Below are positions 50,115 through 59,439 of a stretch of 64,000 nt of DNA, piece after piece. Position 1 is the stretch's first letter. Every line of letters begins with the position of its first letter. The stretch comes from JBGTFE01 sp049799955. Lineage in GTDB: Bacteria > Acidobacteriota > Blastocatellia > Pyrinomonadales > Pyrinomonadaceae. Under the pieces are notes generated by a model, which was not told where the DNA came from, searched no databases, and worked only from the letters and a program-made list of their open reading frames with translations. Both the position numbers and the translations under genes were made by a program. The DNA is taken from the NCBI GenBank assembly GCA_049799955.1, contig JBARIW010000051.1, positions 124,001 through 188,000 of the forward strand, written 5' to 3'.

Positions 50115-50288
50115 TCAACCCTCGGTCTGCGCGATTATCTTTTCCTGATTGGCGAGAATCCGTTCCTGATTTTCAAGAATCCGGTCGAGCTTGTCCTGAT
50201 TGGATTTTATCTGTTCCTGATTTGCCAAAATCTGTTCCTGATTATTGATGATAATTTGCTGATTGGCTAAAACTTCGTCGTTGGACAT
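50115..50288 (-). CDS. 57-residue heptad-repeat coiled-coil protein
   Basis: A short gene of 57 codons: MSNDEVLANQQIIINNQEQI, then LANQEQIKSNQDKLDRILEN and QERILANQEKIIAQTEG. Asn-Gln pairs recur every seven residues (9, 16, 23, 30) and again at 40 and 47, with Ile/Leu in the alternate core position, so it should be a parallel coiled coil with a three-residue stutter at 30-40. AGGAGAAAA lies 7 nt ahead of the ATG. The DoxX-like gene starts 7 bp after its stop. It is the last gene before the mobile element's left end. Confidence 0.75.
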   Translation of the reverse strand: MSNDEVLANQQIIINNQEQILANQEQIKSNQDKLDRILENQERILANQEKIIAQTEG

Positions 50289-50330
50289 AATATTTTTCTC
50301 CTGTTTATTTTTTAGGATAATTTTGCCGCT

Positions 50331-50342
50331 AAAAAAGTCCGC
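50331..50342 (-). terminator. Left half of the split dnaN terminator
   Basis: AAAAAAGTCCGC at the left edge of the mobile element is the reverse complement of GCGGACTTTT at 59518-59527. Joined as GTCCGC-ATTGGTTAC-GCGGAC they form a perfect 10-bp stem with 9-nt loop; on the dnaN strand it is followed by six T. The insertion separated the two halves. Confidence 0.9.
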
Positions 50343-50345
50343 ATT
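50341..50345. repeat. Target-site duplication, left copy (GCATT)
   Basis: Five bases directly outside the TGT end of the element. The identical GCATT flanks the other end at 59507-59511 in the same orientation. Confidence 0.9.
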
Positions 50346-50439
50346 TGTCGCTTAACAATATAGTTGGCAACTAAAATCTCCATAAGTTGTTGATTTTGCG
50401 TACTACCTAAAATTCACTTTCGACAATAAAGTTGGTAAC
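50346..50439 (+). repeat. Left-end repeat array of the mobile element
   Basis: AGTTGGCAACT at 50362, AGTTGTTGATT at 50385 and AGTTGGTAACT at 50430 lie in the same orientation, at 23 and 45 bp spacing. The first and third share a CAATATAG/CAATAAAG lead-in. They are candidate transposase (TnsB) binding sites. Confidence 0.75.
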
Positions 50440-50926
50440 TGGTTTTTTAATCCTTACCAAATATTTTTTCGCCTGCTTTAGTGTCCTTTCGCGAACTTTA
50501 CTTTAACCAATATAGACATTCCGTAGCACCGACCTTTTTTCAATTAAAAAGCTGATTAAAGAATTAAAAAATCGTTGACTTTATCTTAAAAATACTTTAA
50601 GGTTAATTAAATTTTAATTTAAGACTTCTAAATACCGACGACATACAACCTATTTTGGCATTATTCTGCAAGAGTTTGCCAAAACAAAAACAAAGAATTT
50701 ATAAGATATAAATTCTCTGAAGGTTCTGTGTGTTGTCGTTTTATTTTATTAAAGGAAGCTGATTTTATGAATTTTAATCCTTCGAACCAATGAGAGGGAT
50801 ATTTTATATGAAGAGATAAAGACAATGAAAAAAGAAAATGAAATGTCATATCAAAAACATCCAGGAGAGCATATAAGGTTGATTCAAAACGAGCAAGTCA
50901 AGCTGCCGAAACACGACCGTTTAAAG
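50440..50926. other. Element left-end non-coding region
   Basis: About 490 bp of A+T-rich DNA between the end repeats and the S1/P1 gene. An inverted ACTTTACTTTAACC at about 50504 and a TTACCAA at 50454 resemble the end units in the other direction. No complete gene is seen; the open stretch at 50825-50926 is the optional N-terminal extension of the nuclease frame. Confidence 0.5.
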
Positions 50927-51898
50927 ATGAAAACCGTCTCTTTTTTACGCGCCGGCGCATTCCTGCTGGTATTGTTTTGTTTATTGAATATTAAAACATT
51001 TGCGTGGAGCGCGCCAGGGCATATGACCGTCGCTTACCTGGCTTACAAGAGCCTTACGCCGAATGCGCGCGCCCGTGTGGATAAACTGGTGGCAATGAAC
51101 CCGAAAATCAATCTTTGGCGGTCGCAACTGCCGGCAGGAATTTCCGATGCCGACAGCCGCATGATGTTATTTATGATTGAAGCAACCTGGGCTGACCAGA
51201 TTAAGTCTGACGGCGAGCATTTTCAGGATGGCACCAACAACGGCAACACACCGCCGAAGGACGAAACGGCAGCTCAAAATATCGGTTTTTCCGACAAAGC
51301 GATGCATAAATACTGGCACTTTATTGATCGTCCCTTTTCAGTTGATGGAACGGCTTTGAAGAATCCCGATACTCCGAATGCTCTGACGCAAATAAAGGTT
51401 TTCAGATCTGTTCTGGCATCAAACGAGAACGACGCCCTCAAAGCTTATGACCTGGCATGGCTTGTCCATGTGATTGGCGATGTTCACCAACCGCTACACT
51501 GCGCCGCTCGATTTACGAAGAGCACGCCGAACGGTGATGATGGCGGCAACGGCGTTAAGTTTTGCAGCCCGTCCTGCGATTCGTTACACGGTTTTTGGGA
51601 TGGAATATTCGGCACAGCGAGCAAGCCGCAACAAGCCATTCCGCGAGCAATCAAAGTTGGAAACAGCCTTAATCCAGCGTCTCAAACGATGGTGGAGAAT
51701 CTCGAAGAGTCTGACTGGATAGATGAAAGTTTTGCGCTTGCCAAAGAAATAGTCTATAAGAATCCGCCGATAAAAACCGGCAAAGGTCCATTTAATGTCA
51801 CCGACAAATATCGAAACAGAGCGATTGACAAAGCTAACCAACAAGTAGCGCTGGCAGGAGCGCGTTTAGCCAGAATTCTAAATTCCGAGCTTAAGTAA
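50927..51898 (+). CDS. Secreted S1/P1-type nuclease
   Basis: A 323-residue zinc-dependent nuclease of the S1/P1 family, cleaving single-stranded nucleic acids outside the cytoplasm. The signal peptide is MKTVSFLRAGAFLLVLFCLL and cleavage leaves Trp at the start of WSAPGHMTVAYLAY, as the family requires since the N-terminal Trp binds zinc. Other ligands: HKYWHFID, LAWLVHVIGDVHQPLHCAA and SLHGFWDGIFG. The frame extends to 50825 (35 more residues), but that would bury the signal peptide. Codon use is less A+T-rich than in the genes after it, so it may have joined the element separately. Confidence 0.85.
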   Translation: MKTVSFLRAGAFLLVLFCLLNIKTFAWSAPGHMTVAYLAYKSLTPNARARVDKLVAMNPKINLWRSQLPAGISDADSRMMLFMIEATWADQIKSDGEHFQDGTNNGNTPPKDETAAQNIGFSDKAMHKYWHFIDRPFSVDGTALKNPDTPNALTQIKVFRSVLASNENDALKAYDLAWLVHVIGDVHQPLHCAARFTKSTPNGDDGGNGVKFCSPSCDSLHGFWDGIFGTASKPQQAIPRAIKVGNSLNPASQTMVENLEESDWIDESFALAKEIVYKNPPIKTGKGPFNVTDKYRNRAIDKANQQVALAGARLARILNSELK

Positions 51899-51907
51899 AA
51901 CCAGTCT

Positions 51908-51993
51908 CAGTGAATCCCGAACGGGAATTAATTTATGTTAACGGCGGTAACAAAAATGCCGCCCCGGAGGGCGAAGAAGTGCAAACACCTCAC
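51908..51993. repeat. Palindromic stretch after the nuclease gene
   Basis: TCCCGAACGGGA is a near-palindrome and GGCGGTAACAAAAATGCCGC(C) forms a second small hairpin, followed by CCCCGGAGGGCG. It may be a remnant of a REP-like element or act as the nuclease terminator. Confidence 0.45.
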
Positions 51994-52030
51994 GTTACAA
52001 AAATAAAAACCTATTAAAAATAAAAATTTT

Positions 52031-54301
52031 ATGAGTCGTCTTCCAACAATCAAGTTAAGTAAAGATACGGAAAAAAGCTTTAACCTTCTTGTCAAGAATT
52101 ATCGATTAATAGATAACTTGTACCGTCGGGGATTGTTTGAAATTAAATTAAATATTGATGAAAGCGGGTTGATTAATGAAGTCAAGCCGCAATCTGATTC
52201 CGACATTCCACAAATAAATATAAACGATACTTTGACCAAAGCATCGAATTATAAAATTAAATACGAGGGCAGGGATACGCTTCTTTCCGAATTAGTCGAA
52301 GTTTCGGTAATAAATTATGACGATAAAATCTCACCTTTTCTGGCAGCCTCATTTCTAATTTATATTCAGGCTTTAGAGATTGAGAAAAAGCTTCTGCATA
52401 ATATAAATAATCACTCGATTAATTACTGGGATTTGTCCTCGACAGAAATAACCAAAAATCCGATCAGGCTTATTAATCGGACACATATTTTGGCGTACGA
52501 GATTTCCGATTACTTTTTAGCCACGCCGCACAATCTGGCTTACTGGTTTCACAATACTGCTAACGATATTATGAATCTTTCGGATATTAATAAATTTATC
52601 AAAGCCAAATACTCGTTAGTTCCCGATAAAACATTAATGTCGGAATTAACCAAAGATTGCTCGCTCATCGTATTATTTGCCGCCAATGATTTTTACCGCC
52701 GGCACAATGCAGATTCTTATGAAAACGCACGACAATTGCTTAAATTTCTTAAAGAAAAAGTAATTGACTTAAAAACCAAAGATAATAAAGGAATGCTCCG
52801 GAATCTGGCGCTGTCCGGACTTTTTTACTATATAAAGGGGAGAGTTGATTTCGCTCGCAGCAATTTCAAAGAATCAGCTCAGGATTTTAGAAAAAGTACG
52901 GAATTTTATCTGCTCAAATTAACGCAGGACGAATTAAAGTACCAGAAAGAGATAATCAAGCCTGATGAATTCAGGAATTCAAAAATATTATCCATGCGCC
53001 GAATCGCGCTGACCTCAATTCTCGGAAGCGGTTTTCAGGCGCTTGTGGAAAGCCGGGTCAGCGAAGCGTTACAGCTTGCGATGCTGGCTAAGTCTGTTCT
53101 GGTTACCAATAGCGGAATCGTTTACAAAACTTATGCCGAGTTGATATATCAAAGCGCAAGACGGGCTTATCACAGTTCCGACTCCAATATAATTTTCGAT
53201 GTCATCAATAAAATAAACGAATGTCGAAATATCTTTATAAACCTCGTTCCTAAAAGCCATTACATTCACCGTGCCGGAATCGAATTAAGTCTTGCACTGC
53301 ACTATCTTGCGCGCGCGATGGATCAGGGAAACGATAATATTCTTAAAATGCAGGTAACGTCTCTGATCAAACAACAATTGGAGAATTTTCCCGATTTAGC
53401 GGCGGAATGCGAAGGTAAGTCCATTCGCGAAAAAATATATTCGGCTGCTTTAAGATATCTGGAAGAAGCGATTAAATTTACGGAAAACAAAAACAACCGT
53501 CTAAAGTGCGAGACCCTCACGATTTCCAGTCATTTACTTAGACTCAAATCAAATCCGAATCTGACGGAATCTCTTAAGAACGCAGAAAAGTCTATGGAGT
53601 TTTCTGAGGGAATGGGGCAAATTTTCTGCGAAGCCAAAATTGCGGTCGGCGCAGTTCTTGCGGCATTAATTGATAAGAAAAGGTCAACAGAAAAAAATAA
53701 ACGAGCTAACACTTCGGCTCGTGCTGATTATACTAAAGCTTGTCTACAATTTGAGGAAGTCCTGCGTATTAACAATGGAGCTAATCACAGGATTTCCGCA
53801 GTTGCATATTTACAACTTGCCGAATGCTACTTAAAAATGGACAGGATTTCGTTAGCAAGGCATTTTTTCCAACAATGGGAAAAAATTAAAGGTCATGTCG
53901 AACATGAATACGTCCACCAGAAGGCTTCTGAAATTCAGCAACGTCTGAATATTACAGATCACGTTTTTACTGTTGATTTACAGTTCCAGAAAGACGTTAA
54001 TTACTGGAGAGAAGAGTTTAATAAATGGTACTTTATGCAAAAAATTATCGAACTTTCCAAGGTAATTACGAACAATCCCGACGATTTTATTGAAGGAACA
54101 AAACTTACCGGGAAGCAATATATAGAGTTACTGAAAAAAGATAACGAAGCCCCAAGGCTTCGACCGCCGTTGGTAAGAATAGCTATGGATATTTTTGGTG
54201 TCAAAAATTCTGCGGCTTATGATAAGTTAAAAGAATTCGAGGCTTTAAAAAAACTTGAACGTATAGTCAGCGAAATTTCTCTTGAAAAATTGTTGCCCTA
54301 A
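52031..54301 (+). CDS. 756-residue helical-repeat protein, unknown
   Basis: I do not recognise a family. The protein is almost wholly alpha-helical and cytosolic (no signal, no membrane helix). Several segments have TPR-like spacing: ALSGLFYYIKGRVDFARSNF, FKESAQDFRKSTEFYLLKLT, AGIELSLALHYLARAMDQG, and VAYLQLAECYLKMDRISLAR. The last 80 residues end with a possible helix-turn-helix (RPPLVRIAMDIFGVKNSAAY, then DKLKEFEALKKL). It is encoded in the A+T-rich part of the mobile element, 395 bp ahead of the DUF4407-like gene on the same strand. A sensor or scaffold role is only a guess. Confidence 0.55.
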   Translation: MSRLPTIKLSKDTEKSFNLLVKNYRLIDNLYRRGLFEIKLNIDESGLINEVKPQSDSDIPQININDTLTKASNYKIKYEGRDTLLSELVEVSVINYDDKISPFLAASFLIYIQALEIEKKLLHNINNHSINYWDLSSTEITKNPIRLINRTHILAYEISDYFLATPHNLAYWFHNTANDIMNLSDINKFIKAKYSLVPDKTLMSELTKDCSLIVLFAANDFYRRHNADSYENARQLLKFLKEKVIDLKTKDNKGMLRNLALSGLFYYIKGRVDFARSNFKESAQDFRKSTEFYLLKLTQDELKYQKEIIKPDEFRNSKILSMRRIALTSILGSGFQALVESRVSEALQLAMLAKSVLVTNSGIVYKTYAELIYQSARRAYHSSDSNIIFDVINKINECRNIFINLVPKSHYIHRAGIELSLALHYLARAMDQGNDNILKMQVTSLIKQQLENFPDLAAECEGKSIREKIYSAALRYLEEAIKFTENKNNRLKCETLTISSHLLRLKSNPNLTESLKNAEKSMEFSEGMGQIFCEAKIAVGAVLAALIDKKRSTEKNKRANTSARADYTKACLQFEEVLRINNGANHRISAVAYLQLAECYLKMDRISLARHFFQQWEKIKGHVEHEYVHQKASEIQQRLNITDHVFTVDLQFQKDVNYWREEFNKWYFMQKIIELSKVITNNPDDFIEGTKLTGKQYIELLKKDNEAPRLRPPLVRIAMDIFGVKNSAAYDKLKEFEALKKLERIVSEISLEKLLP

Positions 54302-54696
54302 TATTATAAAAACTACCTCAAAGATAATTCATCAATTCTAAAATAAATAAAATTCAATTTTATGGATTGAATCGGTCTTTACATTTGTGTTCCGTAAAAC
54401 AGATAAGTCTTTAAAAAAGAATGTTTAGGCAAAAAGCTTCGCTTATTCTTATCAATTGTTTTGCTTATTAAATTCCCTTTTTCTCCGATAATCAGCATCT
54501 TCCCATATTTTTGCTTATTTTCACAATTAAATTTCGAGTATAAAGCCTAGTTAAACAATGTTTGTTTTTTAAGTGCTGAAATAGTTAGATTTAACGACAG
54601 TAAGTTTTTAGGTCTGGGCAGGACTATAAATTGCTTCTTTGTATTAATCTCTTCCGTTTTCTAATTTTGAAAGATTATTCAAAGGAGTAAGGTGTA
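54302..54696. other. Intergenic region of 395 bp inside the element
   Basis: A+T-rich and without a convincing open frame or RNA gene. It should hold the promoter of the DUF4407/PBP operon. A good ribosome-binding site (AAAGGAG) lies at its end. The length suggests control of the downstream unit separate from the 756-aa gene. Confidence 0.45.
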
Positions 54697-56205
54697 ATGT
54701 TAGGAAATTTTTTACTTTTTAGCAACGGTATTTCACCGTCAATCATGAACGAGATTCCAAATAATCGTGGCGAAAAGTTTCGCTATATGCTGTTCGGTCT
54801 CATCAATATTTTGATTTCGTTGCTCTCAGCCGGACTGCTCGGTTTATACATATATAAGGAAACAGTCAACAAAACGACAGCCGTTGCGGCAGCTGTCGGT
54901 TGGCTTGTTTTCTACTATCTGCTGACGGTTTCCGTTCAAGTGGGACTTCAGAAAGAGAAGGGAAAGCCATTTAAAAACTTTGTCAAAGCAGTGCCCAGAA
55001 TTCTGCTGGCAGCCGTCCTATCGCTGTTTATTACCGACCCCGCGATTTTGGGTTTATTGCAGTCGGATATTAAAGACGAGCAGACATTGATTGCCAAAAC
55101 GGTGGAAGAGCAAACCTTTGAAAATAGGAAAAAATACCATCTTGAAAAGATGCAACCTGATTTTGACCGTTTGACAAGCGAAAAGGAAAGAATTAACAAC
55201 GACCTCAAAAATAAAGAAGAATCTATGTCGAAACGCTCGGGAGAAATGCAGAATCAAACGCCGGTCGAAATTACTGAAGCGAATGAAACGGCGCTGAAAA
55301 TGCAAAGACTCTCGACTTACAATCAAACCCAACGCGCAAAATTTTTGAAAGACGCCGAGACAGGCTATAACTCTGCCAAACAGCGTGCCGATACGAGAAT
55401 TCCTGAAATTGAGGACGAAATCTCGAAGCTGAATGAAAAAGTCGAAGAGTTAAGTACGCAGGACGCAAAAACGGCGCGGAAAAACGCCGATGACACGAAT
55501 AAAGGCTATATTGCCCAACACAACGTGTTGTTTCATTTAATGAATCGCGAGCCGTACGCCCTGTTCAAAATCATCACCATTTTTCTGGTTGCTTTTTTAG
55601 TTGAGTTAACGCCTCTTTCAGCTAAAGTTTTGTCTTCTTATTCAGCCTACGAGGCTAAATTGGATGACTTAAAAGCCACAGAACAGACGAATTATGAAAC
55701 GGCGCAAAGGCAGCGCGAAATTGAATCCAGACACGATGTGGAGCTTATCGAAATCGATTTTAAAATCCAGACCAGCCTGGCGAATTTGCAGAGCAAATTT
55801 TATGAAGACTCATTTAACCTGGTAAAAAGCGCAATTTTTGACGACTCCGCCAGTGTTCCCAAAGACTTAGAGCCTTTATATAAACAGGTTTCGGAAAGCC
55901 TCCTGCCTAAATTCGGCGATAATCCGAATCCAGTCATTACCAGCATCGCCGTCGAATATCCTGAGCAGAAGCGAAAAGCTTCTTTCAACTTTGTCGGTGA
56001 GCCTGAAAAGATAAAATTCAACGATTTGATTGATGGAATTAACGAGTTAATCAGCGAATTCAAAAATTCCGTTCGTAACCTCGATGCCGACACGCTGACC
56101 AAAGACTTTTTATTCACTAATTCGAAAGGCAAAGTAATAAATCCGCTGATTCCAATTATAAATCAGCTGGGCGGCAATTTTGTAGTTGTGATGTATCCAA
56201 GATAA
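54697..56205 (+). CDS. DUF4407-like membrane protein with long coiled coil
   Basis: A 502-residue protein resembling DUF4407. Three N-terminal helices (MLFGLINILISLLSAGLLGL, AVGWLVFYYLLTVSVQVGL, ILLAAVLSLFITDPAILGLL) are followed by a ~160-residue coiled coil (TSEKERINNDLKNKEESMSK, ISKLNEKVEELSTQDAK), a fourth helix (IITIFLVAFLVELTPLSAKV) and a second coiled coil. A ~100-residue C-terminal domain (NPVITSIAVEYPEQKRKASF, NFVVVMYPR) is not typical of the family. AAAGGAG lies 12 nt ahead. The next gene starts 37 bp on. Family role unknown; here it may anchor the following PBP system. Confidence 0.6.
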   Translation: MLGNFLLFSNGISPSIMNEIPNNRGEKFRYMLFGLINILISLLSAGLLGLYIYKETVNKTTAVAAAVGWLVFYYLLTVSVQVGLQKEKGKPFKNFVKAVPRILLAAVLSLFITDPAILGLLQSDIKDEQTLIAKTVEEQTFENRKKYHLEKMQPDFDRLTSEKERINNDLKNKEESMSKRSGEMQNQTPVEITEANETALKMQRLSTYNQTQRAKFLKDAETGYNSAKQRADTRIPEIEDEISKLNEKVEELSTQDAKTARKNADDTNKGYIAQHNVLFHLMNREPYALFKIITIFLVAFLVELTPLSAKVLSSYSAYEAKLDDLKATEQTNYETAQRQREIESRHDVELIEIDFKIQTSLANLQSKFYEDSFNLVKSAIFDDSASVPKDLEPLYKQVSESLLPKFGDNPNPVITSIAVEYPEQKRKASFNFVGEPEKIKFNDLIDGINELISEFKNSVRNLDADTLTKDFLFTNSKGKVINPLIPIINQLGGNFVVVMYPR

Positions 56206-56242
56206 ACGTTTAGGACAAGCAGCATGAGGAAGAGTATAAATA

Positions 56243-56812
56243 ATGTTCAATTTTCCTGAAAAAAATCAGTTAACATCTTTCTGGCAGACACTAAAATTCT
56301 TTAATCGCCTGTTGGGGACAATCTATAAATTATCATCTTCCATTCTCTCAAAATTCGAAACCCTTCTGAATCCGGTATTCGTATTTTCCGTCGCGGCGTT
56401 AATCAGCAGTTTGATTTTATTAGCCGGATGGCTTTTTTTGGCGGCGATTGATGGCTTTGCATTATCGATTGCCGCCGCCATCAGAGTTTATCTGCTTTTA
56501 GTTCTTCTCTCAGGCGGCATATCTTTTTTGTTCTTACGGGTAAACCGCAAAGACCTTCTTCAGAAAATAAACTTTCGAGCGGGCGTTGCCATTCCTCAAA
56601 TGTCCGCTAAAACTATCAAAATGTTTACGGGAAACAAAGCCTTTACTTCTTCCGCCACTTCCCATCCCAAAATGCCACAGTCTCTCGCTTCAAATAAAAC
56701 CTATCCCGTCGGAAACAACAACCGAACAAGACGGGCGAACAATCAAACCGTCCGTCTTCAGTCTTTTTATATTATTTCGGAATATCAACCTAACCAAAAA
56801 GAAGGTGAGTAA
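56243..56812 (+). CDS. Small membrane protein with polar C-terminus
   Basis: A 189-residue protein with two transmembrane segments (FSVAALISSLILLAGWLFLA and AIRVYLLLVLLSGGISFLFL). The N-terminal ~45 residues are amphipathic, and the last 80 are basic and low in hydrophobics (NKTYPVGNNNRTRRANNQTV). No family. It sits 37 bp after the DUF4407-like gene and 2 bp before the PBP gene, so all three are surely one operon. Confidence 0.55.
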   Translation: MFNFPEKNQLTSFWQTLKFFNRLLGTIYKLSSSILSKFETLLNPVFVFSVAALISSLILLAGWLFLAAIDGFALSIAAAIRVYLLLVLLSGGISFLFLRVNRKDLLQKINFRAGVAIPQMSAKTIKMFTGNKAFTSSATSHPKMPQSLASNKTYPVGNNNRTRRANNQTVRLQSFYIISEYQPNQKEGE

Positions 56813-56814
56813 AT

Positions 56815-59298
56815 ATGAAAAACAGATTTATCCAAATAGTATCTATTGTAACGGCTAAAATAAAATCATTTCGTCGATGGATTATCGGCGCGACAATCGC
56901 AATTTGCCTTTTGATTTATATATCTTTTGAAATTATCAACTACCAGTCGCAGCAAATTATCGCAAAATTTAATTTTGATCTTCGACCAGTAAGCGGACTG
57001 ATTATTTTCAGCGAGCCAAAGACTCTTCAAGAAAATCAGGAGCTGTCAGTAAAAGATGTTGAAGCGCATCTTAAACGCATTGATTACAAAAAACACGAAT
57101 ATGTCGCTAATCTTTCACTTGACCGCGGCTCTTACGCCGTAAAAGGCAATGAATTAATCATAGAGCCTATCTTTCCGGAACACTCGCCGGTCAAAATAAC
57201 TTTCGACAATCAAAAAATTATTAAACTCGAAAAAAAGATGAGTCTCGCTGAATTTTATGAAAATCCAAATGGTTTGTCGGCAACGGACTGGGAACGAACA
57301 AACTACATTGTCATTGAACCGGAAAAACTTCAAACATCTATTTTGGAAGATTCCGGCGAGATTAATGAGCCAGAGCCATTCAGACAGATGAATGTTCGCC
57401 GCAAAATTGCTTCTCAGTCTGAAATTGTCGGAAGCAATTTTCTAAATTGCGTGAAGGCTGTTGAAGATTCGAATTTTGAGGAGCATAGCGGAGTTGATTA
57501 CATGGCTTTTTTAAAGATTCCGTTCAGATTTATTCAAACCGGTAAGTTCACCGGCGCGTCCACCGTGGAAATGCAGACGATTCGCAACACGGTTTTGAAT
57601 TCAAAAACAAGAGGAATCGACGGCGCACTGAGAAAAATTCAGGAAATAATTCTGGCAAAACAACTTTATCTTAAATTTAATGAAAATTCGGAAAGCGCAG
57701 ATGAAACTAAAAACAAGATTTTGACATTGTACGCCAATAGCTGTTATCTCGGACAACGTAAAGGGCAGCCGGTCGTTTACGGTTTTAAGACCGGCGCGGA
57801 GATTTATTTTGGTAAAAAATCCCTGAGCGAATTGAGCCTAGCGCAAATGATGACGTTGGTCGTTATGAATCACGGTCCCGGCGCTTATGTTAAAAATAGT
57901 TCGACCCAAGTTAATTATGAAAAATTAAAGGCGAGAAGAGACTATCATTTGGAAAAACTAAGAACGCTGCTGCCTGCAAATCGTTCATCGGAAATTGATG
58001 CTGCTTTGCGCGAAACGATTCAATTCATTGACGTTAATTCAAACAATATAAAAACCGACCTCGATTATTTGAGTCTGCCTTATGTTCGGTTTGCTTATCA
58101 ACATAAGGCACTGACTTCACTCCAGAAAGAATCTCCGGAGAAATATTCACATTTAAATATTTATACGACGGTTGATACTGATTTAATGCGGTCATCCAAT
58201 ACAATACTGCAAAAACATCTTCCGGAAATCGCAAGAAAATTTGTGCCTGTCATAAAGGAAAAAATCGACTCGGACAATTCGAGAAAGCCCAATCGTTTAC
58301 TAGCTACGATTGTGGCAATAAATAGAAAGACCGGACAAATTCTTACCTTTTACGGCGGTGAATTTGACGGTAAGTACAAGCATTCAAGAGTCGCGCTGGA
58401 ATCGAAAATTCAACCGGCGTCCGTGTATAAAAGTTTTGTTCTCGCCGAAGCGCTGGCAAAAGCGAAAACGCCTGACAGATTCCGTTTTAATGCCGCTACC
58501 GCCATTCCGCCATCTAATCAGAACATCAGAACATTATTGAAAGACTCGGATAATGAAACTCCTAAATGGCTCTGCTCTCTGACGGGTATGAAAGGCGATT
58601 GTGCCATAGCTCTTTTGTCAAAATTAACCGGCAGCGAAATCACTCTGACATCGCCGATAAACGTTCCCGTTGGTCTAAGCGGTGGGCAGGAGATGTCTCC
58701 GCTGAAAATTACCGAAAGCTTTAATATTTTTGCTAATGAGGGCATTTTCGTCGGCTCTACTCCTCTTGCTTATCTTTATGCTGACGGTGTAAGAGAGGAC
58801 AATCAATCAACCGAATATCAGCAGCAACGGTTCACCTCAATTGATAAAGACGTGGCTTTTATAACTTCCAACATTCTTCAGGACGTAATTAAAAGAGGCA
58901 CGGCATCGGCTGCTTACAAAGAAAGCAAACTCCCTGAAAATATAGAGATTTTTGGTAAATCGGGCTCCGGCGAGTATTTTACGCTGTTTGTCGGTTCATC
59001 TTCTGACATTACCGTTTCAGTTATCGTCAATTATGAATTTCCAACGAAAGTAAAAGATTATATAAATGGCGGCAAAAAAATCGAATTTACAGCTGCCTAT
59101 TCAGCAACCCCGATTTGGATGGATTTTATGCGAGAAATATATAAATATCGACCTGATCTTCTCAATAATAAAATTTTAAAGCCGGATGGGGTTCTTGAAA
59201 TTAAGATTGACCCGAATAAGCATTGTCAAAAACCTAACGGGAAAGTAACGGAATTCTTCCTTCGAGGTGCTGTTCCGCCTAACTGCCTCCTTGAATAG
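56815..59298 (+). CDS. Bifunctional penicillin-binding protein-like (GT51 + transpeptidase), divergent
   Basis: An 827-residue class A PBP-like protein. One anchor helix (~22-41). GT51 motifs: AVEDSNFEEHSGVDY with catalytic Glu217, GASTVEMQTIRN (usually GGSTITQQ), RKIQE with Glu277, and NKILTLYANSCYLGQ. The transpeptidase has SxxK as PASVYKSF (Ser536, Lys539) and GKSGSG at ~714-719 in place of KTG(T/S). The middle SxN motif is not visible and the region NVPVGLSGGQEMSP is compressed. The N-terminal ~190-residue domain is unlike housekeeping PBPs. Last gene of the element operon, followed by a terminator. A role in altering or protecting the wall is inferred. Confidence 0.75.
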   Translation: MKNRFIQIVSIVTAKIKSFRRWIIGATIAICLLIYISFEIINYQSQQIIAKFNFDLRPVSGLIIFSEPKTLQENQELSVKDVEAHLKRIDYKKHEYVANLSLDRGSYAVKGNELIIEPIFPEHSPVKITFDNQKIIKLEKKMSLAEFYENPNGLSATDWERTNYIVIEPEKLQTSILEDSGEINEPEPFRQMNVRRKIASQSEIVGSNFLNCVKAVEDSNFEEHSGVDYMAFLKIPFRFIQTGKFTGASTVEMQTIRNTVLNSKTRGIDGALRKIQEIILAKQLYLKFNENSESADETKNKILTLYANSCYLGQRKGQPVVYGFKTGAEIYFGKKSLSELSLAQMMTLVVMNHGPGAYVKNSSTQVNYEKLKARRDYHLEKLRTLLPANRSSEIDAALRETIQFIDVNSNNIKTDLDYLSLPYVRFAYQHKALTSLQKESPEKYSHLNIYTTVDTDLMRSSNTILQKHLPEIARKFVPVIKEKIDSDNSRKPNRLLATIVAINRKTGQILTFYGGEFDGKYKHSRVALESKIQPASVYKSFVLAEALAKAKTPDRFRFNAATAIPPSNQNIRTLLKDSDNETPKWLCSLTGMKGDCAIALLSKLTGSEITLTSPINVPVGLSGGQEMSPLKITESFNIFANEGIFVGSTPLAYLYADGVREDNQSTEYQQQRFTSIDKDVAFITSNILQDVIKRGTASAAYKESKLPENIEIFGKSGSGEYFTLFVGSSSDITVSVIVNYEFPTKVKDYINGGKKIEFTAAYSATPIWMDFMREIYKYRPDLLNNKILKPDGVLEIKIDPNKHCQKPNGKVTEFFLRGAVPPNCLLE

Positions 59299-59364
59299 AA
59301 TTAATATAGCGTATGAGAATGAGTGGCAAAGTGATAATTAAATAAAAAAAATCAAAAATCAATA

Positions 59365-59406
59365 TAAAAAGGGATAGTTCAACTTTTTTGAATTATCCCT
59401 TTTTAT
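59365..59406 (+). terminator. Intrinsic terminator of the element operon
   Basis: AAAAAGGGATAGTTCAA and TTGAATTATCCCTTTTT form a long stem around CTTTT, with flanking A and T runs on both strands. It ends the PBP operon and would also work in the other direction. Confidence 0.85.
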
Positions 59407-59439
59407 TATAAAGTTATTTTAATTTTAGAAAATTGGATT

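Noticed and set aside
52031..54301. Transposase or recombinase within the mobile element
   Set aside because: The 756-aa product is entirely helical-repeat-like, with no DDE, Tyr or Ser recombinase signature that I can see.
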